Of a stretch of 18,412 nucleotides of DNA, positions 1 through 9,788 are shown in pieces (position 1 is the first letter of the stretch; each line of letters opens with the position of its first letter). The stretch covers positions 1-18,412 of the forward strand of contig JAJOHG010000461.1 of assembly GCA_021029095.1 (NCBI GenBank), written 5' to 3'. The translations under genes were made by a program, and so were the position numbers. Source of the stretch: Phellopilus nigrolimitatus. Taxonomy: Eukaryota > Basidiomycota > Agaricomycetes > Hymenochaetales > Hymenochaetaceae. The notes under the pieces were generated by a model. It was not told where the DNA came from. It ran no database searches and saw only the letters and a program-made list of their open reading frames with translations.

Positions 1-1336
1 CCATAATGCGCTTCTTCGCGCGCCTCGTCTCCGTGCTGCCGGGCATGGAGTGGATCTCGCTCCCGGAGGAGTTGGAGGTGTTTGGCGGGATGATGGCCGA
101 GCAGCTCGACCTCCGACACGAGGCGGAGAACCTGAGGACGTTTGAGCATAATTTCAGCCAAAGGAAGGCGGCGGTGTCGTTCCCGCGGCCTTTGACGCTG
201 TTCTCGAGCCAGGACGTGCTTGTGGAGGAGTTCCAGAATGCTCTTCCTATGGAGACGTTTTTAAAAATCGGAGGGGGCCCTTATGATAATCAGCTCGCAG
301 AGCTTGGCTTAGACGCATTTTTGGTACGATCATAGTCAGATTTTTACTCGACTGGAAAGCGAGTTGATGAATCTCCAGAACATGCTTCTGTTAGACAATT
401 TCGTACACTCTGACCTTCACCCAGGTAATATCATGATTAAATTCTACAAGCCATCGACCCGCTTTCTTCTAAAGGGCATGTGGGCGTCTTTCTGGGGGAC
501 CAAACAGCCTGAAGACCCGCTACACGCGCCTGACGACAATGCCGACGACGTCGACGAGGTTGTCAACCGTCTTCGTAAACTCAAGACTGATCCGCTCGCC
601 TGGCGCGGTGAGCTGCACGCACTCTCCGAGCAGGGCTACCTCCCCGAGATCGTCTTCCTCGACGCCGGCCTCGTGACGACGTTGAACGACACGAACCGGC
701 GCAACTTCCTCGAGCTGTTCCGTGCGATCGCGGAGTTCGATGGGTACCGCGCGGGGCAGCTGATGGTGCAGCGCTGCCGCTCGCCGCACCTCGCGGTCGA
801 GCCGGAGACGTTCGCGCTGCGCATGCAGCACGTCGTGCTGAGCGTGAAGCGCAAGACATTCTCGCTCGGGCGGATCAAGATCTCGGACATCCTGACGGAG
901 GTGCTGAAAGCGGTGCGTGAGCACCACGTCAAGATGGAGGGCGACTTCGTGAACACGGTCATCTCGGTGCTGCTGCTCGAGGGTATTGGGAGGCAGCTGA
1001 ACCCGGAGCTCGACCTCTTCAAGAGCGCACTACCGATCTTGCGCCAGCTGGGGAGGCAGATGACGACACAGGAGTCGATGGATTCGGTGAAGCAGCTGCC
1101 AAGGAGTGACCTGGGCGCATATCTAAAAGTACGTGATGCTGTTTTTACTTATGTAACCTATACAAATTTTGACGGATCCCCTTTTGTAGCTGTGGGTGTG
1201 GCTAGAGGCTCGACAATTCGCTACATCTGCTATCGTAGACTTTGACGATCTCATACGATACGACTGGTGAGTCTATCTCATCGTCAGTTTTCAATTGCTC
1301 TGATCCCTTCCTTTCAGGTTGGTGCCGAACGTATAG
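1..1336 (+). CDS. ADCK2/Cqd1-like ABC1 (UbiB family) atypical kinase, 5' partial
   Basis: This is the C-terminal part of an ABC1/ADCK-type protein kinase-like protein, closest in character to animal ADCK2 and yeast Cqd1 (YPL109C). Family knowledge places these in mitochondria, in coenzyme Q distribution or biosynthesis. Exons: <1-323, 379-1128, 1190-1266 and 1318-1336; introns of 55, 61 and 51 nt all have GT-AG ends. The visible 388 codons stay in frame across all joins. The catalytic loop HSDLHPGN is at visible residues 117-124. The metal-binding loop is FLDAGLV (Asp at about 202), the DAG variant of DFG. The helix MAEQLDLRHEAENL precedes the kinase core, and the C-terminus WLEARQF...LIRYDWLVPNV is family-like. 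A hydrophilic insertion (about residues 130-190) separates the two catalytic motifs. The ATP-binding Ala-rich loop and KxGQ motif lie upstream, outside the window. No break is seen. Confidence 0.93.
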
Positions 1337-1520
1337 AGAAGACAGGTAAATGGATATGTTCTAGAAGGTATCGACATAGCGCTATATGCTATTAATTACT
1401 TGTATTTTGATTTCTTTTTTTTCTTTTTTTTTACAACACGCGCTACTTGAATGGCTATTTGGTTCTGGTTTCGTAGGAAAGACTGAAGGATTATTACTCC
1501 CCTTGCTTTGGGGCTAAATC
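1337..1520. other. Intergenic, T-rich
   Basis: This holds the 3' flank of the kinase gene. A T-rich tract with only a few interruptions (about 1407-1432) is the only notable element. No ORF with family character was seen on either strand. Confidence 0.6.
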
Positions 1521-2445
1521 TCGTGCTTCAAGAAAAGGGACATTTATTATTCTCTGAACCCTGAGCGGAGAAAAACGTAAAGAAGTTAATGGACGACACA
1601 AAACGGGCCGACGACGAATAGCTTACAGAATTTCCTAGTAACGCAACCCGTCCATCGGCATAGCTCGGCAGGTCCCGTATGTGGCTGATGGTCCATCTCG
1701 AAGGGTTGTCTACACACTGTATATCTATTCAGAACACAAGACGAGTCTCAGACACCCACGTCGAGAAGTTGCTGGACCTCCGGCTCCCAGCCCTTGTAGC
1801 ATTCAAGCATCTCTTGTTTTGAGACGTCGACTACCGCCGGGCCATCCAAGTCCTTCCCATCTCCTCCGGGAACCGTCACGAAAGCGACTAGATTCACTAG
1901 GCGCCCTTGCGAAATTGGATACGATACGACATGCTGCGGTCAGACTGTAGCAGGTCTTAAACGCGCGCCAAAGTAATGGATACTCCTTCCCACAGTACTA
2001 GATACGTGTCTCAGTAAAGCCCGGGTCTGAAAAGGAAACGAAAACCCGTACCATCATAGATGATGAAGCCGCTTGGTGGCCTTGCGCGGCGCTCAGGAGC
2101 TTCTCAGTTTCCACGAGCGCTCGATACGCGTACGTGCCAGACCAGCTTGCGTTGACGTAGCTTCTCAGCTTCGCAGATTTCGCCGTGTCTTTCTTCGCTG
2201 CTGATTCCGCAAGTCGGGAGTACATCGTCGCACGCGTGGCAGACTTGATGCCATCCGCGCCGACAAGTAGATCTGCCTGTGCGGAACTTTCGTCCAGGAA
2301 ATGGAGCGTTATGCCTCCGGAGGCTAGTGAATTCTGTTCGGCCTGCTCGTAGGAGACGAGTCTCTTAGAGAAATGCGTGCGCATATTTTGGTAAGAGAGA
2401 AGGTCAGCCCGATGAAGTGTCATTGAGCATATCAGATCAGAGCGA
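1521..2445 (-). pseudogene. Truncated flavin monooxygenase pseudogene (paralogue of the gene at 6908-8860)
   Basis: Exons and introns align with the intact copy at 7435-8343, so this is a DNA-level duplicate, not a retrocopy. The longest open piece (about 2052-2423) includes the DG motif DLLVGADGIKS. Defects: the N-terminal exons with the GGGIGG FAD-binding loop are not found. About 24 nt are missing after TLHRAD. An 8-bp deletion in the exon near 1990 removes the GC donor used in the intact copy. The intron around 1740-1765 is about 10 nt shorter. The conserved LLGDS motif reads LLGNS near 1635. The last three coding exons are absent: sequence matching the paralogue resumes directly at its 3' flank (1521-1559 resembles 6869-6907). 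Reading frame and active-site motifs are therefore lost. The 5' limit near 2445 is approximate. Confidence 0.88.
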
Positions 2446-3466
2446 GCCAGACTGAGTTTACAAGAGAGTGCTATACCAATGGATAGCAGATATCTACGCC
2501 TTCCATGACATTATCTTCATCAAGATCCAACGCGTGCTTCTTTATTTCTTTCAATAAGGAAGACGGTGACTTGAGAGGAATATAGTATATGGTTGCTAGA
2601 TAATATTTCAATGATGTTATTGCTCAGATTAACAGAAGACTTTGGGTAACTGTACTCATTACTGCGCTTTCCATGGACACCTGTCTTTATGCATCTGTAC
2701 AAGGTAATTACGCTGTTTTCCAGCAAAGCGTTGGCTATTGGAATCGCGGTATTAGAGTCAACCAGCTTTCAAGAAGCGACTGGCATACGCGCATCCTTCG
2801 CCATGCCATCACGAGAGACGACGACCTAAAATGCCCTGCAAATCCCGCAGACAAGCCTGTCTTTCCCGTCATTCGTCCACCCTGCTTTGCATGCTGCGAC
2901 AGCATCTATGGCTGCCGGCTTATTAACGTAAATTAAGAGCTTGAAGGTAGATAGGCGCGACACAAAGGATGTTACAGATAAAGGCCTATACTCGGAGGCA
3001 CCTGGCTGAAGAGAGAAGAGCTTGAGTTCGAAACGGTGGCCGAAGCTAACTCTTCCAAGTGTGCTGCCTTCCGTTTCTTCGTGGCTGCGCGAGAGTGGCA
3101 GACAAGTGAGGGGCGGTTTTCCTGATTATGTTCGAATTTTCCAAGTCAGACGTTGACCTGGAGTGAAGGTTGTCAACACAAATATCATTATATTGGTGAG
3201 ATACCAACACGAACACCATGTTCGTCGAAGCCTTTGAGGACTTGATACCATACTTCGCCAGCGCGACTACAGAGAGCTAGAAATGCGCACTTCGCACTTT
3301 CTTGGAAGGCGGTTGCATCAATTCGTCCGGAGAGCGCAGTATGTCGTCCAGACTATGTAAAGCTTCGTCGATCTTGCGCTGTGGACTTGGAAGTATCGCC
3401 AGGTTTGGTTGTAGCGTTAGTTCGGATCAGACTTGAGTGCGCGCCCTTGTACTCTTTATTAAGAAT
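2446..3466. other. Unassigned stretch upstream of the Crinkler-like gene
   Basis: About 1 kb without a convincing gene. Short ORFs exist on both strands (for example 2673-2936 + and 2520-2726 -) but show no family motif and no splice-extendable frame. An ATG at 3219 in a good context (CACCATG) opens only 21 codons. A second one at 3341 opens 31 codons in the same frame as the downstream gene but ends at a TGA at 3434. The stretch may hold the promoter, 5' UTR or an undetected first exon of the gene starting near 3467, and diverged remains of the monooxygenase 5' end near 2450-2490. Confidence 0.4.
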
Positions 3467-6400
3467 ATGGCAATAATTGAGGATGGCATGGCATCCATAG
3501 ATGGAACAAAGAAGATCGGCGGACGGCATTTTGTGAGGTTGCGCGTGACTGTTCGTGACCCACAGTTTGACCAACTCGCGACTCGCAGCGACAAGCCAAC
3601 CCGGCTTTTCGCTATGACCAGCAGCCCTCCCGCTCGCTTCTTCAACGAGGATGCATTAAAAAAAAGAATCGAAGTCACTGTTGCTATCACGCTCGACGAG
3701 CTAGAACATCGTGATGACCCACTTCAAGTTGCAGCAACCATTCTCAGCCAGGTTGTCCACCAAAGCCAACTGTATCTTGACCCTACCAGTTCTGTCAGAC
3801 TCGATTCCACTCTGTCGTCACCGCGTCAATGTCGAAAATGGCTTACACAGCACGAGAAGGTCCACGACTTGATCTTAAAGTGCTATCAGGAAGAATTGGG
3901 CTACCGAGCCGTTTGCAAGCATCGTAAAATTTCCCTGATATTCTCCTTTGTCGCATCTGACTGACTCGTGAGTAGCTGACCTATACCTTCCTGTAACGCA
4001 CCCTAGCCAGTCTTCTTTGACATGGTCTTCTCAAGAATCCCAGGACAATCTGTTCAACAAAAAACGTGTTACTGCAACACTCGAATCGGAGCTGTCTAAC
4101 ATTGAGCGTAAACTACGAAATCTCGTCTGTGAAAAGACAATGCCACCTCTATGGAGTTATCCACAAAGTGATGCCGTTTTTGCTGAACATATTCTCGCAC
4201 TCAAAATCCCGAATCTTCGCGAAGAGCCTTCTCTGTTACTTCACGGACTGGGGAATCCGTCACCCGATTTCGAGACTAGAGTTTCGGACATTTTTAGACC
4301 CAGTGGTCAACATAGGTATGTGCTCTCATCTTGAACGCATAAACTTGGTCTGTATTTGCTCATTCAGCTTATAGCTTTGTTTGCAACACATCCGGTTCGG
4401 GAAAAACTCGGATTCTCTTGGAGGGTCTATGTCGGCACTGGGGACTTTACTTCGTATGTTCCCAATCTACTGATCACGTCGGCTCCTCAGACCTTCCAGA
4501 GACGATTCGAGAAAATGGGGCGATCGCCTCGACGCACGACTGGTCTGGTGAGCTACCTTCTCCCGAAGACAGTACATTTTCATACCGGAAAGCTACCAAC
4601 GAGAGAATTGCAAGAAGAAGACTTTCCCAGGTCCTGCTGGCTCGGCTTTTGCTTTTTGATAGATTCTTGAGAATCGCATACGAACATAAAATTGGCCGAA
4701 CGAGTAAAGCAAAATGGCTTTGGACGTTGATTCAGGTCGACCCGCTCATCCTCGAAGGCGACATATGCAAGAAGCTCACTGGTATTCTTCACTCTGCCAG
4801 CATGGAATTTCTCTCTTATGAGATTGCGATAATGCAATCGCAAATAGCTGCACACGATCGCGATGACGCTACGCTCGATAACTTGTTTTACGTTTTGGAC
4901 GAGGCACAAGTCGCCTCTTGTCTTCACGAGAAGGCATTCATATCAAGCAATGATCGCAAGATGCGTCCGATTCTTCGAGAGATTATTGCATCATTCCAAG
5001 CGATTACGAGCAATGCGAAGTTCGTTGTTTCTGGCACTGGTCTATCCGTGGACGTTGTCAGCGAAGCTGTTGCTTCCGCAGTTATGAAAACTGACACGGG
5101 TTTCAAGTCTGTATTTCCGTCAGGCGATTTCGGGTCGGACGACGGAACCAAGCAACTCGAATATATCAGGCGGTATTTGCCATCGAAGTTTTTATCATCG
5201 CCTTCGGGTGAGGATCTTATACGTCGACTTGCATTTTGGCTTCGAGGACGGTACATTATAGAGTATTTAAGTCGTGTCATTACTAAAGGTTCCCTTTCAG
5301 GTATCGATTCACTGCATCTTATCTGGTGGAGCTCCTCAAAAATGGACTACGTTCGCCTCACAAGCTCTTAAATAAAATCATATTTCTCGCTTCATCGTAC
5401 AAACCAAGCGATGCTCGTCCGGATATAATTAACGCAGAACCAGATTATACATCGCGACTGTCCATGCACTATTTCAATGTCTCCCGTTTAGATGATGGTA
5501 ACATCCTTACACATCTGGTTACGACTTACCACTGATATTTTGCTTTTCATGTTACAGAGACTTTGACCGATGAAATTAACTTCGTCTTATTCTCTTACAT
5601 GTTAAGAGGGACGTTCATCCCAACATCCCAAAGATTGGTCGAGATCGGCTTTTCTCGTTACATGAACGGTGTTCAGGAATCAATTTGTATAAATGAACAC
5701 CTAGTCATCCTTGTTCTCGCTACTTGGATGGAAGGAAAAGAGAAGTATTCGATGGGGAGATTTTTGTGTCGCGAACTACGGAATAAGAGCTCTCAGCCCA
5801 TGGGGTTTGAGAACACCATCATGCACTATCTTGCTAGCGCATTCGGCGTCAACGGTACTCCTTTGACAGACATTTTCGACTTCGTGGGCCTCATCCCACC
5901 ATGGGCGAACCAACGTGTTCAACTGGTTGCCTTTACTTCCGTGGGCGGTCGTTACACATTTTCTCCCATATCTCTTATGGATGGCGTTGTTCCCAGCAGC
6001 CGAATAGTCATTCATGCTCGCGATGCGGATATGGTTTTGGATTTAATCAAAAACGCACAAAATATCCCTTTTCTCATTCCAGACAATCACATGGGTCCGG
6101 ATGGACTGTTCGTGCTCCGACGGGAGGATGGAACGATCATGTGGGCCGCAATCCAAGATAAATGCCAGCCTTCGAGTGAAACAAATCTGGCGAAGTCTGT
6201 GGTGGAAGATGCCATCAGAACTATCACTCCGAAGGAGTTCTATGGAGGCGATAGCGTGAGTATCTTTTCCTGTCCTCAAGAGTAAATCTACTGAGAAACT
6301 CTAACTGTAGGCATGGAGCGAACGATTAAATTACAAGAAACCACGTGACTTGGTGAACCAACTTATGTGTGCCATACCTTCAAAAGACGGAGAAGCGAGC

Positions 6401-6718
6401 AATCCCGCCAAACCGACATATAATCTCTTGCGCATTGTGGCAGCGTATCCTGCTAAAGCCGGTTTGGATAATGACCCTTTAAAGGAGGACCACGTTTTCC
6501 CTCTAGCCATTCTCAGGAATGACAGGCTTCTAAAATACGATAAAACGTCGTACCTGCCTGTCATTCAAGAACTTACTGAGCATATTGCGCAGCAGAAGGC
6601 GGGCAAGAGAAAGCGTTGGAACGAAAGCAGTAAGGAGGATAGTAGAGATCATGTCCAAGAGCTTGTCGAGGCTGCTCGCAGCGTACGGAAAAAACGTGCT
6701 CATGGGCATGAAATCTGA
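3467..6718 (+). CDS. Crinkler (CRN)-like protein: P-loop NTPase plus PD-(D/E)xK-like nuclease domain
   Basis: Six exons: 3467-3923, 3976-4315, 4375-5250, 5301-5497, 5558-6255 and 6311-6718. Introns are 50-60 nt, all GT-AG, and give 991 aa. The Walker A motif NTSGSGKT is at about residues 270-277 and straddles the exon 2/3 neighbourhood. Walker B (FYVLDEAQ) has its Asp at about 441, followed by a VVSGTGLS strand near 484. The C-terminal part has GPDGLFVLRRED and then WAAIQDKC (about 803-826), which fits a PD-(D/E)xK nuclease core in a QxK variant. Basic clusters KRKR (955-958) and RKKR (982-985) could act in nuclear import. This layout matches the NTPase-REase class of Crinkler-type effector proteins, also common in basidiomycetes that are not pathogens. 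No signal peptide and no oomycete-type header domain are visible. The start at 3467 is the first ATG after an in-frame TGA (3434); an earlier exon is possible. Role (self/non-self conflict or effector) is inference. Confidence 0.8.
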
Positions 6719-6907
6719 TGCACATGTACATGTACGTATGTTATGTAGTTGTCTGGCGGTATAGCATTGTGAGCACTTACCTATGCATATGTGTCCTTGC
6801 TGTGCGAGGTTTCCCCCCTCCCCCCCCCCCCCCCCCCCCCCGCAACCAATTGTTTTGTGGTCAGGTTTCGCGCCTCAAGAAAAAAGACATGTATTACTAT
6901 CTAAACA
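6719..6907. repeat. Convergent intergenic region with a C22 homopolymer
   Basis: This short region separates the 3' ends of the Crinkler-like gene (+) and the monooxygenase (-). It contains CCCCCC (6813-6818), a T, and then an uninterrupted run of 22 C (6820-6841). On the minus strand this is a G run in the 3' flank of the monooxygenase. The part next to the stop codon (6869-6907) is also present beside the broken monooxygenase copy at 1521-1559. Confidence 0.85.
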
Positions 6908-8860
6908 TTACAGCAACGATCGCATCGGCGTCGCAGTGTCTGACCCGTACACGACCGTCCGCACCATCTGTTCTGCTTCCTTCCACTGCATATCCGGCAT
7001 CGCCGTCCACTGTATCGTCCATTTCTTATATATCTCGGACCCTAGCTTCTCGAGCTCCTCCTTTTCGCCGAACCGCAACTTCGTTTCTTCGATTGTCTCG
7101 GGAAGCCCGTTGAACTCGTACAAGAATCCTGCGGAGCGCGAGCGCTCGACGATGCCGTTTCCGAACGGGCGGCGGACGGTGTTGTACACCCTCAGCACTG
7201 AAGGGAGATTTGAGTTTGTGACAAGCGGGTGCGCAAGGAGGCGGCCGAGGATGTGTGCGTCCTTGCGGTAAATAAGCGATAAATGATTCACCGATTTCTG
7301 CAACGCAAGAAAAGTGGCTTCGTACCTCGATTGCTTGGCCTCCTCCGGCGCCGAGGTGCGTAGCTGAAAAAGCGAAGCAAGTAAATAAATAAAACAATAC
7401 GAGGAAGAAAACATGACTAACTCATAGGATGCGCCTGACCGGGAAAACGAAAGAAGTCAATGAACGATACCAAACGAACCAACGACGAATAGCTTACAGA
7501 ATCCCCTAGCAATGCAACCCGACCATCAACATAGCTCGGCAGGTCCCGTATGTGGCTGATGGCCCATCTCGAAGGTTTGTCTACACACTGTATATTTCTT
7601 CAGAACGCAAGACGAGTCTGGGAGTGCAAAGCAAACACCCACGTCGAGAAGTTGCTGAACCTCCGGCTCCCAGCCCTTGTAGCATTCAAGCATCTCTTGT
7701 TTCGAGACGTCGACTACCGGCGGGCCATCCAAGTCCTTCCCATCTCCTCCAGGAACCGTCACGAAAGCGACTAGATTCACTAGGCGCCCTTGCGAAATTG
7801 GATACGATACGACATGCTGCGGTCAGACTACAGTCAGGTCTTATGACGCGCGCCAAAGTAATGGATACTCGCCTTATCCTTCCCACAGTACTAGATACAT
7901 GTCTCAGTAAAGCCCGGGTCTGAAAAGGAAACGGAAATTCGTACCATCATAGATGATGAAGCCGCTTGGTGGCCTTGTGCTGCACGCAGGAGCTTCTCAG
8001 TTTCCACGAGCGCGCGATACGCGTACGTACCAGACCAGCTTGCGTTGACGTAGCTTCTCAGCTTCGCAGATTTCGCCGCGTCTTCCTTCGCTGCTAGTTC
8101 TGCAAGTCGGGTGTACATCGTCGCACGCGTAGCAGATTTGATGCCGTCGGCGCCGACAAGTAGATCTGCCTGTGCGGAACTTCCGTCCAGGAAATGGAGC
8201 ATGACACGTCCGGAGGCTAGTGAGTTCTGTTCGGTCTGCTCGTAGGAGACGAGTCTCTTCGAGAAATGCGTGCGCAAAGTTTGAGAAGAGGTAAGGTTGT
8301 CGCTAAGGACCTTTAGCATGTCGGCCCGATGAAGTGTGATTGAGCCATCTAGAGGAAGCGTTGAAAACCGGCGATTTTATCAAAAAAGAACTCAAGGATG
8401 CTTACAGGGTACCATCATCGGGTGGAAATTAAATCCTTGTTCCTCCTGGTCGCTTTTCCTAAACACAAAACCCTGACCTTAATGAGGAATGTAAGTCGGG
8501 CAGGTATGCAATAGCTCGAGGGCCCATGGCTTACTAAGGGCGTCGACAGGAGGCTTGACGGTCATCTTCCCAAGAGATGCGTCGAGTCCAAGCAACTGCA
8601 TGATGAACCATGTCCGCTTCCACACAGAAATGCCCGCCCCAATTTCAGTGAATTGAGGAGCAGCCTCGTAAAGGTCGATCTGCACGTCGCTGCAGTACTT
8701 ATTTAAGATAACGGCTAATGAGAGTCCTCCGATCCCGCCGCCGCTAGTAATATGTTCTGCTCAACCTGGTGGCTGGAAAGGACACATTGAAAAGAGAGAC
8801 GTACCAGATAGCTATGCGGATGCGTGGCCGAGGCCTCACTGCGATGGGTAGACTCGCCAT
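6908..8860 (-). CDS. FAD-dependent aromatic monooxygenase (salicylate hydroxylase-like)
   Basis: Ten exons, in transcript order: 8860-8805, 8743-8535, 8477-8406, 8348-7945, 7890-7873, 7816-7643, 7587-7498, 7434-7422, 7363-7326 and 7261-6908. They total 1428 nt, 475 aa, without an in-frame stop. These group A flavoprotein hydroxylases use FAD and NAD(P)H to hydroxylate aromatic acids, usually in the cytosol. The motifs are in order: GGGIGGL dinucleotide-binding loop (residues 20-26), a DLLVGADGIKS DG motif (D180-G181) and an LLGDSAHP GD motif (G339-D340) followed by THLGAGGGQAIED. The length is usual for the family. Exons of 18 and 13 nt are included. Intron 7817-7872 has a GC donor; introns 8478-8534 and 7262-7325 end in AAG. 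The gene is divergent from the transporter at 9789. Substrate is not determined. Confidence 0.92.
7817..7872 (-). other. GC-AG intron in the monooxygenase
   Basis: The donor reads AAG|GCGAGT and the acceptor CCGCAG|CAT; length is 56 nt, phase 0. Removal joins YCGKDK to HVVSYPISQGRL as the family requires. No GT donor nearby restores that frame with an intron of normal size. Confidence 0.8.
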
Positions 8861-9788
8861 CCTCTGACGAGTATGGAGCACGATAGCATATATAGATAGA
8901 TGCCTGTCGGAAAGAAAGACGAGGATAGAAAAGATGAGCGAGCTTCCGTGTAAAAACCTCTCGCGGTGTCTATTATTTATTTAAAAAAAGCTCCACGGAG
9001 CGCGCAGACGGAATATTTGGCCTGTGAGGTACCAAAAGTCTTCCAGTGAGTTTTTCACATGGCATTTGGTTACTCTCACATACCTGAAAACGCATGTGAA
9101 AGGCGGCAAGAATAGACTGGGCGGTATGTCAGTATAAAGAAGGCCGAGTCGCTAAAAGAAAGTAGCAAATTCGTGAGGTGGGAACTGGGACAACGGAGAC
9201 GCCGAAAATAAGAATTTAGTTTGTATGCTATCTTCTGAGACAAAAGCTTGAGAGCTTGCTACTTTCATGAAGCAAGGATTATTGAGAAAGAGTGCTTGAT
9301 GGACACGATCGCGACTTGCGAAAGTCATTTGGTATTGTCAACGACTCGCGTCAGCTGTGTCTTTCTCTGAGTCTCTGTTTCTCCTCTCCGAGCAGAGAAG
9401 GCGTGAGTGTACATTCAGCCCAGAAGAGTTGATAACTTGGTCGAAGTTAAGACGTGTCATTTTCATGTTGATTCGAGTCTCCAATCTCGAGCAGATACTA
9501 CAAAGTTACTATCGTTTGACGAGCGAGTAGTGAAAACAGGTTTTTGTCGGGCCAAATCTCGGAAAGAGACACGAGAATTAGGCATTTCGAGATGTAATCG
9601 AGTGAGCAACGTAAGCTTTGCAAGCAGAGCCACACTACCAAGGGAACTCGCTCCGATGAGTCATTAAGAACCACGAGCGTCGATCCCTTTTCGGGCCGAG
9701 CGCCAATCATGACGATCACTTGAATACATCCACTGCTGCCCCCGAGACCCGGCTCCCGACTCGACGACCACTGTCCAACCAACCCACC
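8861..9788. promoter_or_regulatory. Divergent intergenic region between monooxygenase and transporter
   Basis: This 928-bp region separates two divergent starts and should hold both promoters. For the monooxygenase, an ATATATA stretch at 8888-8894 lies 28 nt before the ATG, too near for a long leader, so its role is doubtful. For the transporter, a pyrimidine-rich tract (about 9357-9389) lies about 400 nt upstream and a TATAAA occurs near 9133. The transporter ATG is in a near-ideal context (CCACCATGG). No defined operator could be identified. Confidence 0.45.

Noticed and set aside
520..1022. Three minus-strand ORFs of 92-135 codons inside the kinase gene
   Set aside because: They are antisense shadows of a GC-rich exon; their composition is Arg/Ser-rich without motifs, and the plus strand carries a clear kinase frame.
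1681..1950. Plus-strand ORF with a near-identical partner at 7552-7923
   Set aside because: Both are antisense shadows of the duplicated monooxygenase; their similarity only reflects that duplication.
2520..2936. Short ORFs on both strands upstream of the Crinkler-like gene
   Set aside because: They are 68 and 87 codons with no motif, no conserved splice pattern and average composition.
6718..7271. Plus-strand ORFs with a poly-proline stretch
   Set aside because: The prolines come from the C22 homopolymer, and the rest is antisense to the last exon of the monooxygenase.
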